A stretch of DNA of 23,459 nucleotides, from NCBI GenBank assembly GCA_025964635.1, contig JAOPYP010000810.1, positions 1 to 23,459 of the forward strand, in the 5' to 3' direction. How positions within the stretch are numbered: the first letter of the stretch is position 1; every line of letters starts with the position of its first letter. Shown here one piece after another: positions 8,362-16,179 of the stretch. The notes under the pieces were generated by a model. It searched no databases, was not told where the DNA came from, and saw only the letters and a list, made by a program, of their open reading frames with translations. This stretch comes from Actinomycetes bacterium (GTDB lineage Bacteria; Actinomycetota; Actinomycetes; Streptosporangiales; Streptosporangiaceae). The position numbers were made by a program, and so were the translations under genes.

Positions 8362-10350
8362 GTGCCGCGGGCACCAGCCGGAACCAAAGCCGCGGGCGCT
8401 GCCCTGCTGGCCGCCGGCGTCGCAGCGTCCGGGGTGATGGCCGGGGGTGCGGCCGCCACCGCGGCCACCCGGCCGGGCCCCCACTCGAACCCCCCGCCCG
8501 CCTACGCGCGGACCCTCACCGTGACCAGGCTCAGCAACGCCGGGCCGGGATCGCTGCGGGCCGCGATCACCACGGCCAACACCAGCCTGCCGGGCCGTTC
8601 CACGCTGATCAGGTTCGCGGTCCGCGGCACGATCACGCTGTCCGGCGACCTGCCCGGGATATCCCGGTACGTGACCATCGACGGGACGACGGCTCCCGGC
8701 TACGCCCACGGCGCCCCGGTGGTGGAAATCGACTGCCACGGGCAGGCGGGGCTGGACTTCGCCCCGGGTTCCTCCGGCTCACGACTGCTGGCCCTCGCGG
8801 TGGACAACGCCGCCGGGGACGGGGTCACGCTGGAGGCCAGCAACATCACCCTCGACGGTAACTACATCGGGCTCAACCTGGCCGGGGCCGCGTCCGGCAA
8901 CCACGGGGACGGGGTGTTCGTGTCGCGGTCGTCGGTCGGGAACACGATCGGGGAGAATCCGGCCCTGAAGGCCGGGGCGGTCTCGAACGTCATCTCCGGC
9001 AACCAGGGGAACGGCATCACGCTGGGGTCGCTCAACACCGTGCAGGACAACCGCATCGGGACCAACCCGGCCGGCACGGCGGGCATCCCCAACCGCGACA
9101 ACGGCATCCGCATCGTCGGGCGCTCGTACGCCAACGAGATCGGCGGTACCGCGTTCGTGAATCCCGCCACCGGCCAGGCCAACAACCCGACCGGCACCAA
9201 GGGCACCGTGACACCCGTCTTCGTGGTCCCGCCGCTGGGCAACCTTATTTCCTCTAACGGTTTTAATGGCGTGCTCATCGACGACGGCGCGGGACACAAC
9301 CAGCTCAACGGGAACTTCATCGGCACCACCGCCACCGGCGACGCCAGCCTCGGGAACGGCGCCAACGGGGTGTGGATCGACTCGGCGAATTACAACTCGC
9401 TGGTCGGCTGCAAATTCGTGAACAACCCGTTCGTGTACTACAACGTCGTCAGTGGCAACCGGCAGAACGGGCTGCGCGTCACCAACGCCAAGGGCACGGT
9501 CGTGCAGGGCAACTTCTTCGGCACCGGCGCCAACAACACGGCCATCGTGCGCAACCGGCTGGACGGCATCCTGGTCGAGGGGTCCTCGTCCGACACCCAG
9601 GTGGGCGGGGTGATCCCGCTGGGGAACGTGTCCGCGGGCAACGGCCGCAACGGCATCGAGGTCACCGGCACAGCCAGCGGATTCACCACGTTCAACACCT
9701 TCGGCGGCCTGCTGGCCTTCAAGGGCGCCGCACCGAACGGCCGGGACGGCCTGCTGGTCACGGCCACCGGGGGGAACAACCTGGTCCGCACCAACGTGTT
9801 CTCCGGTAACCGCCGCAACGGCATCGAGCTGGGCGGTAACGCGTCCGGGGTCACCGTGGACCCGGACATCGCCGGCCTGAACACCAAGGGCAACGCCGTG
9901 CTGCCCAACGGCGGGGACGGGCTGCGGATCGACGGCACCGCGCACGGCAACATCATCGGCGGCACGCTCCGCTCGGTCATCCCGCAGGACACGTTCTCCG
10001 GGAACGCCGGCTACGGCGTGGCCATCTCCGCCGGGGCGCACGACAACCAGGTATTCACCAGCTTCATCGGCACCGAGTTGCTGGGCCTGTCGGCGCTGGG
10101 CAACCAGAAGGGCGGCGTCCTGCTCACCGGGCACGCACGCGCCAACGTGATCGGCGCCATCAACCTGAGGCCGGCCAACCTGATCAGCGGCAACAACGGC
10201 ATCGGCGTCCTGCTCCGGGCCGGCACGACCCAGAACCTGGTGATCAACAACTACATCGGCCTGGGCCGCCGGGGCCACCGGCTGCCTAACACCGGCCGCC
10301 CGGTCGTGAACAACGGCTCGGGCAACATCATCCGGGGCAACCGGACCTGA
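8362..10350 (+). CDS. Secreted right-handed parallel beta-helix protein
   Basis: About 662 residues. GTG 8362 is preferred because AAGGG lies 7 nt upstream and it gives a standard signal peptide (short basic start, hydrophobic core, Ala-rich cleavage region near residue 35). GTG 8299 is in frame and would add 21 residues before it. The mature start carries VTRLSNAGPGSLRAAI, a CSLREAI-like segment typical of large secreted proteins. The rest consists of Asn/Gly-rich beta-helix coils with recurrent SGNxxNGI-type turns (SGNQGNGI, SGNRQNGL, AGNGRNGI, SGNRRNGI, SGNAGYGV, SGNNGIGV) alternating with FIGT/YIGL strands. Such helices occur in carbohydrate-active enzymes and adhesins, but I see no clear lyase or hydrolase site, so the role may be structural or binding. 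The protein appears to be released, since there is no sortase motif or C-terminal membrane helix. Confidence 0.87.
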   Translation: MPRAPAGTKAAGAALLAAGVAASGVMAGGAAATAATRPGPHSNPPPAYARTLTVTRLSNAGPGSLRAAITTANTSLPGRSTLIRFAVRGTITLSGDLPGISRYVTIDGTTAPGYAHGAPVVEIDCHGQAGLDFAPGSSGSRLLALAVDNAAGDGVTLEASNITLDGNYIGLNLAGAASGNHGDGVFVSRSSVGNTIGENPALKAGAVSNVISGNQGNGITLGSLNTVQDNRIGTNPAGTAGIPNRDNGIRIVGRSYANEIGGTAFVNPATGQANNPTGTKGTVTPVFVVPPLGNLISSNGFNGVLIDDGAGHNQLNGNFIGTTATGDASLGNGANGVWIDSANYNSLVGCKFVNNPFVYYNVVSGNRQNGLRVTNAKGTVVQGNFFGTGANNTAIVRNRLDGILVEGSSSDTQVGGVIPLGNVSAGNGRNGIEVTGTASGFTTFNTFGGLLAFKGAAPNGRDGLLVTATGGNNLVRTNVFSGNRRNGIELGGNASGVTVDPDIAGLNTKGNAVLPNGGDGLRIDGTAHGNIIGGTLRSVIPQDTFSGNAGYGVAISAGAHDNQVFTSFIGTELLGLSALGNQKGGVLLTGHARANVIGAINLRPANLISGNNGIGVLLRAGTTQNLVINNYIGLGRRGHRLPNTGRPVVNNGSGNIIRGNRT

Positions 10351-10355
10351 CGCAC

Positions 10356-10369
10356 GGCGGCCGGCCGCC
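10356..10369. terminator. Palindrome between convergent genes
   Basis: GGCGGCCGGCCGCC is a perfect 14-bp palindrome in the 36-bp gap between the stop codons of the beta-helix gene (plus) and the transglutaminase-like gene (minus). It may act as a bidirectional terminator, but it has no real loop or U-tract, so this is weak. Confidence 0.3.
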
Positions 10370-10386
10370 TGGGGCGAGTGGGTGCC

Positions 10387-11304
10387 TCAGGCGGCGGCCA
10401 GCACGCCCACCCGGCGCTGGGCGGTCAGCCGGCTGCCGGACGTGCCGACGTAGCTGCCCGAGGTCGGCGCCACGTCGCTGTAGTCCCGGCCGGCCGCGAT
10501 CGTGACGTAGCTGCTGCCCGCCCGCCGGCCGTGGCAGGGATCGAACGGCACCGCGATCGCGTCCCGGCCGCGGGGCACCACGACCTCCACCCAGGCGTGC
10601 GTGCCGCCCTGGCCGATCAGGTGCCCGGACACGTACCGGGCCGGCAGCCCCACCAGGTGGCACAGGGCCAGCATCACGTGGGCCATGTCCTGGCAGACGC
10701 CGCGGCCGCCGGCCAGCGCCTCGGCGGCCGTCGTGCGCACCGAGGTGACCCCGTCGGCGTACTCCAGCGAGGCGTGCACCAGGTCACAGATCCATTCCGC
10801 CCGGTCCAGCGGGGCCACGGCGCGGGACGGCAGGCGGGCTGCCAGGTCGGCGAGCCGGTCATCGGCCGCGGTCAGCCGGGTCGGGGACAGCAGCGCCGGG
10901 CTGTGCAGCGCGTCGAGCGGCAGCACGGCCGGGCCGTCGCGCCGGATCCGCTCGACGATGGCGGTCAGCCGGAACTCCACGGCCCGCGCCACGTGCTCGG
11001 CCCGCAGCCAGGTCACCACGTTGCCGCGGGAGTCCTGGCGCACCCGGCGCCGGGCCTGGGCGCCTGCCACCTCGAGCTGGCAGGCCCGGCGGTGCTGGCC
11101 GCCGTGCCGGGCGGGCGGCACGATGACCAGCCGCTGCCGCACCGACTGCACCGGCGTGTCGTATTCGTAGCGGAAGCTCTGCTCGATGACATAGGTCACC
11201 CGCCGGGCGGCGTCCAGGTCCACGTCCCGGTGATCGAGCAACCGGGACCCGTGCTGCGGGGACCCGTGCCGCAGGAACTGCTGCAGCTGGGGATCGAGTG
11301 TCAT
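10387..11304 (-). CDS. Transglutaminase-like cysteine protease-fold protein with intact triad
   Basis: A 305-residue cytoplasmic protein without signal or membrane segments. The N-terminal third is the beta-rich bacterial transglutaminase N domain (RYEYDTPVQSVRQRLVIVPP). The transglutaminase core shows Cys204 in GRGVCQDMAHV, His236 in THAWVEV and Asp255 in PFDPCHGR, a complete Cys-His-Asp triad. The family may cut or cross-link peptides, but the substrate is unknown. The start is firm: GGAGG lies 7 nt before ATG 11304, and the ATG overlaps the stop of the upstream gene (ATGA). Pairs of this kind often accompany ATP-grasp/alpha-E proteins for peptide ligation; none of those are in the window. 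Confidence 0.88.
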   Translation of the reverse strand: MTLDPQLQQFLRHGSPQHGSRLLDHRDVDLDAARRVTYVIEQSFRYEYDTPVQSVRQRLVIVPPARHGGQHRRACQLEVAGAQARRRVRQDSRGNVVTWLRAEHVARAVEFRLTAIVERIRRDGPAVLPLDALHSPALLSPTRLTAADDRLADLAARLPSRAVAPLDRAEWICDLVHASLEYADGVTSVRTTAAEALAGGRGVCQDMAHVMLALCHLVGLPARYVSGHLIGQGGTHAWVEVVVPRGRDAIAVPFDPCHGRRAGSSYVTIAAGRDYSDVAPTSGSYVGTSGSRLTAQRRVGVLAAA

Positions 11305-12125
11305 CCGGGCGCCTCCTCAGCCTGAACCACCATCGATTCCAGGACCGGGCCGCCGAACGTCGTGGCCATGGCCACGTCCGACGCGTCACGTCCCCGGCCG
11401 ATCACCACCCGGCCCTTGCGGCGCATGTTGTTCCGGGGGTCGAAGGTCCACCAGCGCTGGCCGAGCCAGACCTCCATCCAGGCGGCGAAGTCCATCGGCG
11501 CCGGGTCGGGTGGCACGTCCATGTCGGGCAGGTACCCGAAGACGTAGCGGGCCGGGATGTTCAGCGCCCGGCAGAACGAGATGGCCAGGTGGGTGAAGTC
11601 CCGGCACACGCCCCGGCCCGCCGCGTTCACGTCCGCGGCGGTGGACAGCGGGGTGCTGCTGCCGTAGCTGAACTCCAGGTGCCCGTGCACGTAGTCGCAG
11701 ATGGCCTGAACCCGGCGGTAGCCCGGGGGCAGCGTGCCGAACCGCGACCATGCCTCATCCCCCAGCACGTCAGGCAGGCAGTACCGGCTGGGCAGCGTAT
11801 AGATCAACGTGTCGTCGGGCAGTGCGTCGGGCGGGGCTTCGGCGGCGTCCTCATCCGCGTCCTCGGTGGCGTCGGGAACGCCGGCTGCCGCGTGATAGCC
11901 GACGCTGGACCGGCCCGCGGGGAGCACGGCCCGGGCACACGGGTTGCCGTACAGGTCGGTATAGCTGTGCAGCTTCATGGGAGGCTGCACCGACCAGCGC
12001 TCGTGGTCCAGGACAACGTACGCCGACCCGCGCGGCTGCACCTGGAAGACGACCGGCGTGTCGATCGCGGCCAGGTAGGCGAAATCGCATCCCACCTCAA
12101 TACGCCGCCGGCTCATAATTCCCAT
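11301..12125 (-). CDS. Transglutaminase-like protein lacking the canonical catalytic His
   Basis: A protein of about 274 residues from ATG 12125 (ATG 12116, three codons later, is equally possible; neither has a strong ribosome-binding site). The core shows Cys174 in GRGVCRDFTHLAI and Asp229 in WWTFDPRNN. The residue aligned with the catalytic His of the downstream partner is Ala214 (MDFAAWMEV against GTHAWVEV). I recall that MDF-x-AW variants of this subfamily exist in mycobacteria and proteobacteria, so this is probably a subfamily feature rather than decay. An acidic linker (about 85-105, rich in Asp/Glu/Ala) separates the N domain from the core. Its stop overlaps the start of the intact partner, so the two proteins are probably made together and may form a heteromeric complex. 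Confidence 0.85.
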   Translation of the reverse strand: MGIMSRRRIEVGCDFAYLAAIDTPVVFQVQPRGSAYVVLDHERWSVQPPMKLHSYTDLYGNPCARAVLPAGRSSVGYHAAAGVPDATEDADEDAAEAPPDALPDDTLIYTLPSRYCLPDVLGDEAWSRFGTLPPGYRRVQAICDYVHGHLEFSYGSSTPLSTAADVNAAGRGVCRDFTHLAISFCRALNIPARYVFGYLPDMDVPPDPAPMDFAAWMEVWLGQRWWTFDPRNNMRRKGRVVIGRGRDASDVAMATTFGGPVLESMVVQAEEAPG

Positions 12126-12551
12126 CGTCCACGCCGGATGTTTCTGCCCGGTTACGTCCGGCCCAGCCGCGCCGGCCGTCCGTTTTCTCCTGTGACTCAT
12201 CTCACCCGCGGCCGGTGCGGAGGCAAAGAAACCCTTGGCCTGGGCTGATGAAAGCGCCGTGATCCGGGGTAGGTACCCCCGTGGGCCGACGGCCGGCGGT
12301 CTTGGCCGTTCGCTGGTGCTGCGTCCCGGAGCGTGGCTAGGATGCCATCGCTGGCGGGCGGGAACCATGGCGATCTGCGGCATATGTGCCGATCTGACGG
12401 CGGGCTGCTGAGAGCCTGCCCATGTAGACTGGCCGGCCACGGGACGCTCATGGCCCGGGTAGCATGCCTGTCCGCCTTGAAGTTCCCGGCCCCAACGGCA
12501 GTGGGCCGAAGGGCGTCCCTGCAAAAACGGCGGAACGTGATGGGAGTCGGA
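12126..12551. other. Divergent intergenic region (426 bp)
   Basis: This region separates the transglutaminase-like pair (minus) from the sulfoquinovose-synthase-like gene (plus). It holds several -10-like hexamers on the plus strand (TAGGAT at 12338, TAGACT at 12425, TAGCAT at 12460), but none has a good -35 at 16-18 bp. The frame of the downstream gene stays open through part of it, without homology to the family, so I treat it as non-coding leader. Confidence 0.45.
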
Positions 12552-13763
12552 ATGCGCGTTCTGGTTCTAGGCGGCGACGGTTTCTGTGGCTGGCCGACCT
12601 CGCTTTACCTGTCGGACCGCGGCCACGACGTGACCATCGTCGACAACTTGAGCCGTCGCAAGATCGACATCGACCTGGAAGTGGAGTCGCTGACGCCGAT
12701 CCGGCCGATCGGCGAGCGGATCCGGGTCTGGGAAGAGGTCTCCGGGCGGGAGATCGGCTTCATGAGCCTGGACCTGGCCACCGAGTACGACAAGCTTGTC
12801 GCGGTGCTGACGGAGTTGCGGCCGGACGCGATCGTGCACTTCGCGGAGCAGCGTGCGGCGCCGTACTCGATGCGGACCACCAGCACCAAGCGCTACACCG
12901 TGGACAACAACGTCCGGGCCACGCACAACCTGCTGACCGCGCTGGTCGAGACCGGGATCGACGCCGCGCTGGCGCACCTGGGCACGATGGGCGTCTACGG
13001 CTACGGCTGGTCGGGCAGCGCGCCCATCCCTGAGGGCTACCTGACCGTGAAGGTGCCCACGCCCGACGGTGAGCTGGAACGGGAGATCCTGCACCCAGCC
13101 AACCCGGGGTCGGTCTACCACATGACCAAGACGCTGGACCAGCTGATGTTCGCGTTCTACGCCAAGAACGACGGGCTGCGGATCACCGACCTGCACCAGG
13201 GCATCGTGTGGGGCACCCAGACCGATCAGACCAGCCAGGACGAGCGGCTGATCAACCGGTTCGACTACGACGGTGACTACGGCACCGTGCTCAACCGGTT
13301 CCTGATGCAGGCCGCCATCGGGCACCCGCTGACGGTGCACGGCACCGGCGGCCAGACCCGCGCGTTCATCCACATCCGCGACACCGTGCGGTGCATCGAG
13401 CTGGCCATCAGCAACCCGCCCGAGGCGGGGGACCGGCCCCGGGTGCTCAACCAGATCACCGAGACCCACCGGGTCCTCGACCTGGCCAAGATGGTCGGCG
13501 ACGTGATGGGCGTGGAGATCGCCTACCTGCCCAACCCGCGGCGCGAGGCCGAGGAGAACGACCTGATCGTCCGGAACGACCAGTTCCTGGCGCTCGGCCT
13601 GCAGCCGACCACGTTGTCCGAGGGCCTGCTCGGCGAGGGCACCGAGATCGCCAAGCACTACGCGTACCGGGCGGACCCCTCGAAGATCATCGCGCGCTCG
13701 GTCTGGAAGGCCGGCATGGAGACCGCCGACGACCTGATGACCGAACTGCCCGCCCAGGAGTAG
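12552..13763 (+). CDS. UDP-sulfoquinovose synthase-like NAD-dependent epimerase (SQD1/SqdB family)
   Basis: A 403-residue extended short-chain dehydrogenase. The NAD motif is GGDGFCGWP (7-15). Downstream landmarks characteristic of SQD1/SqdB are IVDNLSRRKID, HFAEQRAAPYSM, LGTMGVYGYG (Thr145) and VYHMTK (Tyr189, Lys193 of YxxxK), then DLHQGIVWGTQT, RFDYDGDYGTVLNRFLMQAA and HGTGGQTRAFIHI. SQD1 makes UDP-sulfoquinovose from UDP-glucose and sulfite for sulfolipid head groups. Non-photosynthetic actinobacteria carry this subfamily, and there the product is not established. GGGAG lies 5 nt before ATG 12552, which fixes the start; the family starts here too. No sulfoquinovosyl transferase is adjacent. 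It is probably monocistronic, ending at a strong hairpin. Confidence 0.87.
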   Translation: MRVLVLGGDGFCGWPTSLYLSDRGHDVTIVDNLSRRKIDIDLEVESLTPIRPIGERIRVWEEVSGREIGFMSLDLATEYDKLVAVLTELRPDAIVHFAEQRAAPYSMRTTSTKRYTVDNNVRATHNLLTALVETGIDAALAHLGTMGVYGYGWSGSAPIPEGYLTVKVPTPDGELEREILHPANPGSVYHMTKTLDQLMFAFYAKNDGLRITDLHQGIVWGTQTDQTSQDERLINRFDYDGDYGTVLNRFLMQAAIGHPLTVHGTGGQTRAFIHIRDTVRCIELAISNPPEAGDRPRVLNQITETHRVLDLAKMVGDVMGVEIAYLPNPRREAEENDLIVRNDQFLALGLQPTTLSEGLLGEGTEIAKHYAYRADPSKIIARSVWKAGMETADDLMTELPAQE

Positions 13764-13781
13764 CCGGGCGGAGAGCTTCTG

Positions 13782-13821
13782 CCCAGCGCGGCGGCACCGG
13801 ATCTGGTGCCGCCGCGCTGGG
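13782..13821 (+). terminator. Strong hairpin terminator after the SQD1-like gene
   Basis: CCCAGCGCGGCGGCACC (13782-13798) and GGTGCCGCCGCGCTGGG (13805-13821) are perfect 17-bp inverted repeats around a 6-nt loop (GGATCT), starting 18 bp after the stop codon. No U-run follows, so it is an I-shaped terminator of the kind common in actinomycetes. Confidence 0.85.
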
Positions 13822-13874
13822 CTGGGTGCCCCGGCAGGTACCGGCCGACCGCTCATCACGTAGCGTCACGTGTC

Positions 13875-14711
13875 ATGACGTCACGCGATACGACGCTGCG
13901 GTTCCGGCCGATCGCCGCCGGGGTTGTGCGCACCGCGCGGCGGCACGCCGGGCCGATCCTGGCCGTCTCGATCGCGGTGTCCGCCGTGACCGTGGCGGCG
14001 GAACTGGCCGCCGATCATCTCCTCGGCGGGGCCGGCCTCACAACGGCGCTGGCCGGCTCCCTGTCCACCTCGATGGTCAGCCTGCTCGGCGCGGTGTTCC
14101 TGTCCGGCTTCCTGTGCCGGCTGGTCAGTGATACGGAGCACGGGCAGGCCGGGCACGGGGAGGCCGGGCATGACACGCACGGCACCCGGATCCGCGACGT
14201 GCTGCGGTCGCTGCCCTGGGGCTCGCTGATCCTCGCCGACCTGCTGGCCGCCCTGATCATCGTGGCCGGGCTGCTGGCCCTGATCATCCCCGGGCTGATC
14301 GCCATCACCCTGCTGGCTGTGGTCGGGCCGGTCATCGAGATCGAGCACCGGCACGCCGTGGCCGGGCTGCGCCGGGCCGCGCACCTGGTCCGGCCGCAAT
14401 TCTGGCGGGTCGCGGCGTTCGGGACCCTGCCGCTGGTGCTGGCCAACGGGATCGTGGCCGTCCTGCCCGATCCATCCGGGACCACCGGCGTCGTGACCAC
14501 CGTGGTCGTGCGGTCGGCCGGCGAAGGCATCCTCGAAGCAGCGGTTGGCCTGCTGCTGGTGGAACTGTGCTACCGGCTGATCGCCGCCGAACGCGACGCG
14601 GCCCGCCCGGCCGTCCAGCCGGTGGGGGGGATACCCGGTGGTGCTTGCCCGGGGTGCTTACCCGGTGGTGCTTACCCTAGGGCGCCGGCCGGGGCCGGCC
14701 GCGACTGGTGA
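13875..14711 (+). CDS. Polytopic membrane protein of unknown function
   Basis: A 278-residue protein from ATG 13875. Hydrophobic segments lie at about 22-45, 55-80, 118-140, 140-160, 190-210 and 225-250. The segment EIEHRHAVAGLRRAAHLVRPQFW followed by hydrophobic stretches resembles the membrane domains of DUF975/GlpQ-anchor-like proteins seen in many actinomycetes; no catalytic motif is visible. A His/Gly-rich loop (HGQAGHGEAGHDTHG, residues about 75-95) could bind metal. The C-terminal tail PGGACPGCLPGGAYP is encoded by three short tandem DNA repeats. TAGCGT lies 8 nt before the ATG and there is no Shine-Dalgarno sequence, so the mRNA may be leaderless. Its 3' end overlaps the convergent DUF2064 gene by 40 bp. 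Confidence 0.75.
   Translation: MTSRDTTLRFRPIAAGVVRTARRHAGPILAVSIAVSAVTVAAELAADHLLGGAGLTTALAGSLSTSMVSLLGAVFLSGFLCRLVSDTEHGQAGHGEAGHDTHGTRIRDVLRSLPWGSLILADLLAALIIVAGLLALIIPGLIAITLLAVVGPVIEIEHRHAVAGLRRAAHLVRPQFWRVAAFGTLPLVLANGIVAVLPDPSGTTGVVTTVVVRSAGEGILEAAVGLLLVELCYRLIAAERDAARPAVQPVGGIPGGACPGCLPGGAYPRAPAGAGRDW
14634..14674 (+). repeat. Three tandem 13-14-bp repeats at a 3' gene end
   Basis: The units are CCCGGTGGTGCTTG (14634-14647), CCCGGGGTGCTTA (14648-14660) and CCCGGTGGTGCTTA (14661-14674). The middle unit is one base shorter, so each is read in a different frame. The array lies in the last codons of the plus-strand membrane protein and reaches the stop codon of the minus-strand DUF2064 gene. 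Confidence 0.7.
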
Positions 14712-15454
14712 TGGCGCCCGGTGAGGGCGGGCTGGGAGTGGTCGGCAGGAAGCAGGCTGGCCAGGGTGGCCGCGAACCGGCTGCCTGGCGCCTGGCGCGC
14801 GACTCGTTCCGCGTCCGCGGCCGTGTCCACGTCGAGCAGTTCCGGGACCTGGCGCACCCGCAGGCCCGCGGCCCGCAACCGGTCCAGCTGGACCCGCCCG
14901 GTGTCGTCCGCCGACATCGGCACGCCCACGATCAGCCGCGGATCGGGCCGTCGCAGCCCGAGTAGCCAGAAGCCGCCGTCCTCGGCCGGCCCGAACACCG
15001 CGTCCGCGTCCCCGGCGGCCAGCGGCTGCGCCACCGTTTCCAGCAGCCCGGGAGTGACCTGGGGGGTGTCCATGCCGATCAGCACCACGGGCACGGCGAG
15101 GCACGCGTAGGCGTCGTCGAAGGCGGCGGCGATCCGCTCATCCAGCCCCTGCCCGCGCTGCGGCGAGACCTCGAACCGGGCCGGCAGCTCCGCCCGCAGT
15201 GCGCCCGGCGCGGCCCGCTGGTCATCCAGGGCCAGCGTGTGCCGGGCGAAGGAGGCGCTGGCCCCGGCCTCCAGCGTGTCGGCCAGCGCGGCCTCGGCCA
15301 GCATCGCGGCTTCCTGCGGGGTGAACGGCGGGGTGAGCCGCGTCTTGACCCGGCCCGGCACGGGCGCCTTGGCCAGGACGATGAGCTGGGCTGGGATGGT
15401 TCCGGCTGGGCCCGTGCTGGCGGGGCCCCCGCTGGCCGGGATGGCGTTCGTCAT
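14672..15454 (-). CDS. DUF2064 / TIGR04282 glycosyltransferase-like protein
   Basis: A 260-residue protein of the GT-A-like DUF2064 family (TIGR04282, in some genomes tied to arsenosugar synthesis). Signature segments are AKAPVPGRVKTRL (28-40), the metal/nucleotide region LIGMDTPQVTP, and FGPAEDGGFWLLGL, which aligns with the nucleotidyl/glycosyl-transferase active site region. It is probably a sugar-nucleotide-using enzyme. Its ATG at 15454 overlaps the stop of the GT2 gene (ATGA), a coupling that suggests that the two act in sequence on the same glycan. No arsenic genes are present, so I do not infer an arsenosugar role. Confidence 0.88.
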   Translation of the reverse strand: MTNAIPASGGPASTGPAGTIPAQLIVLAKAPVPGRVKTRLTPPFTPQEAAMLAEAALADTLEAGASASFARHTLALDDQRAAPGALRAELPARFEVSPQRGQGLDERIAAAFDDAYACLAVPVVLIGMDTPQVTPGLLETVAQPLAAGDADAVFGPAEDGGFWLLGLRRPDPRLIVGVPMSADDTGRVQLDRLRAAGLRVRQVPELLDVDTAADAERVARQAPGSRFAATLASLLPADHSQPALTGRHHQSRPAPAGALG

Positions 15455-16101
15455 GAGACGAGCACCCGGCGCATGTCGCGGACGGTCCGCACCGTCCCGC
15501 CCACCGTCCCGGTGACCTTGGACCGCCCGGACCGGGGCAGGTAGGGGATATCCACCTCGTCGATCCTCCAATCGGCGACGGCCGCGGCCATCACCATCTC
15601 CAGCGGATAGCCGAAGCGCCGGTCGGTGAGCCCCAGCCCGAGGAGCGGGGCGCGGCGGGCACAGCGCATCGGCCCGAGGTCGCGCAGGTGCACCCCGGTG
15701 CGGCGGCGAAGCTCGACGGCGAGGACCTTGTTCGCGACCCGCGCGTGCACGGGCCAGCTGCCCAGGGTCCGGGTCACCCGGCGGCCCAGCACCAGGTCGG
15801 CGGAGCCCGACCGGACCGGGTCGGCGACCTGCGGCAGGTCGTGCGGGTTGAGCGAGGCGTCCGCGTCCATGAAGCAGACGATGTCGCTGGTCGCGGCGAG
15901 CAGCCCGGCGTGGCAGGCGGCGCCGAATCCGCGCTGCGGCACCCGGACCACCGTGGCCCCGTGGTCCACCGCGATGCGGCCCGACCCGTCGGTCGAGCCG
16001 TTGTCAGCCACGATGGGGTGAAAGCCCGCCGGCATCCGGGACAGCACCCAGGGCAGCGCCGCCGCCTCATTCAGGCAGGGCAGGATGACGTCGATCCTCA
16101 T
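15451..16101 (-). CDS. GT2 family glycosyltransferase (polyprenyl-phosphate glycosyltransferase-like)
   Basis: A 216-residue GT-A protein. VILPCLNEAAALPWVL opens the fold, DNGSTDGS (33-40) binds the nucleotide, and the DXD-type metal motif is Asp79-Ala-Asp81 in FMDADASLNP. It is similar to dolichyl/polyprenyl-phosphate mannosyl- or glucosyltransferases, which charge a lipid carrier at the cytoplasmic face, but it lacks C-terminal membrane helices. In this island it could supply polyprenyl-phosphate sugar to the GT-C enzyme at 19981. The transcript is probably leaderless: TACTGT sits 6 nt before the ATG and no Shine-Dalgarno sequence is present. Confidence 0.88.
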   Translation of the reverse strand: MRIDVILPCLNEAAALPWVLSRMPAGFHPIVADNGSTDGSGRIAVDHGATVVRVPQRGFGAACHAGLLAATSDIVCFMDADASLNPHDLPQVADPVRSGSADLVLGRRVTRTLGSWPVHARVANKVLAVELRRRTGVHLRDLGPMRCARRAPLLGLGLTDRRFGYPLEMVMAAAVADWRIDEVDIPYLPRSGRSKVTGTVGGTVRTVRDMRRVLVS

Positions 16102-16107
16102 GGCGCG

Positions 16108-16113
16108 ACAGTA
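16108..16113 (-). promoter_or_regulatory. Putative -10 box for leaderless GT2 transcript
   Basis: TACTGT on the minus strand matches TANNNT and ends 6 nt before the ATG at 16101, which places the transcription start at or next to the start codon. I see no clear -35. Confidence 0.5.
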
Positions 16114-16130
16114 GCCCGGGAGGACCGTTA

Positions 16131-16159
16131 TTGACCCTTACAGAGCTGTGACGTATCAA
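16131..16159 (+). promoter_or_regulatory. Putative promoter of the epimerase gene
   Basis: TTGACC (16131-16136) and TATCAA (16154-16159) are separated by 17 bp, a good housekeeping-type -35/-10 pair. The -35 box overlaps the motif TGACCCTTAC that recurs at 19259, so a regulator bound there would block or modulate this promoter. Confidence 0.55.
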
Positions 16160-16179
16160 CCCGCGCCATAGGAGGCCAG

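Noticed and set aside
8779..10278. A 499-codon minus-strand frame
   Set aside because: Antisense to the beta-helix gene; the translation is Val/Gly/Ala/Asp-rich low-complexity, as expected of a shadow in a GC-rich gene.
10378..12248. Plus-strand frames opposite the transglutaminase-like genes
   Set aside because: No homology or ribosome-binding sites; the minus-strand genes have catalytic motifs and coupled starts.
12567..13859. A 430-codon minus-strand frame
   Set aside because: Antisense to the SQD1-like gene and through its terminator hairpin; no domain seen.
14672..15454. Arsenosugar biosynthesis role for the DUF2064 gene
   Set aside because: The family name includes that term, but no ArsM-type methyltransferase or other arsenic gene is near. 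The methyltransferase at 19355 lacks the Cys pattern I would expect of ArsM.
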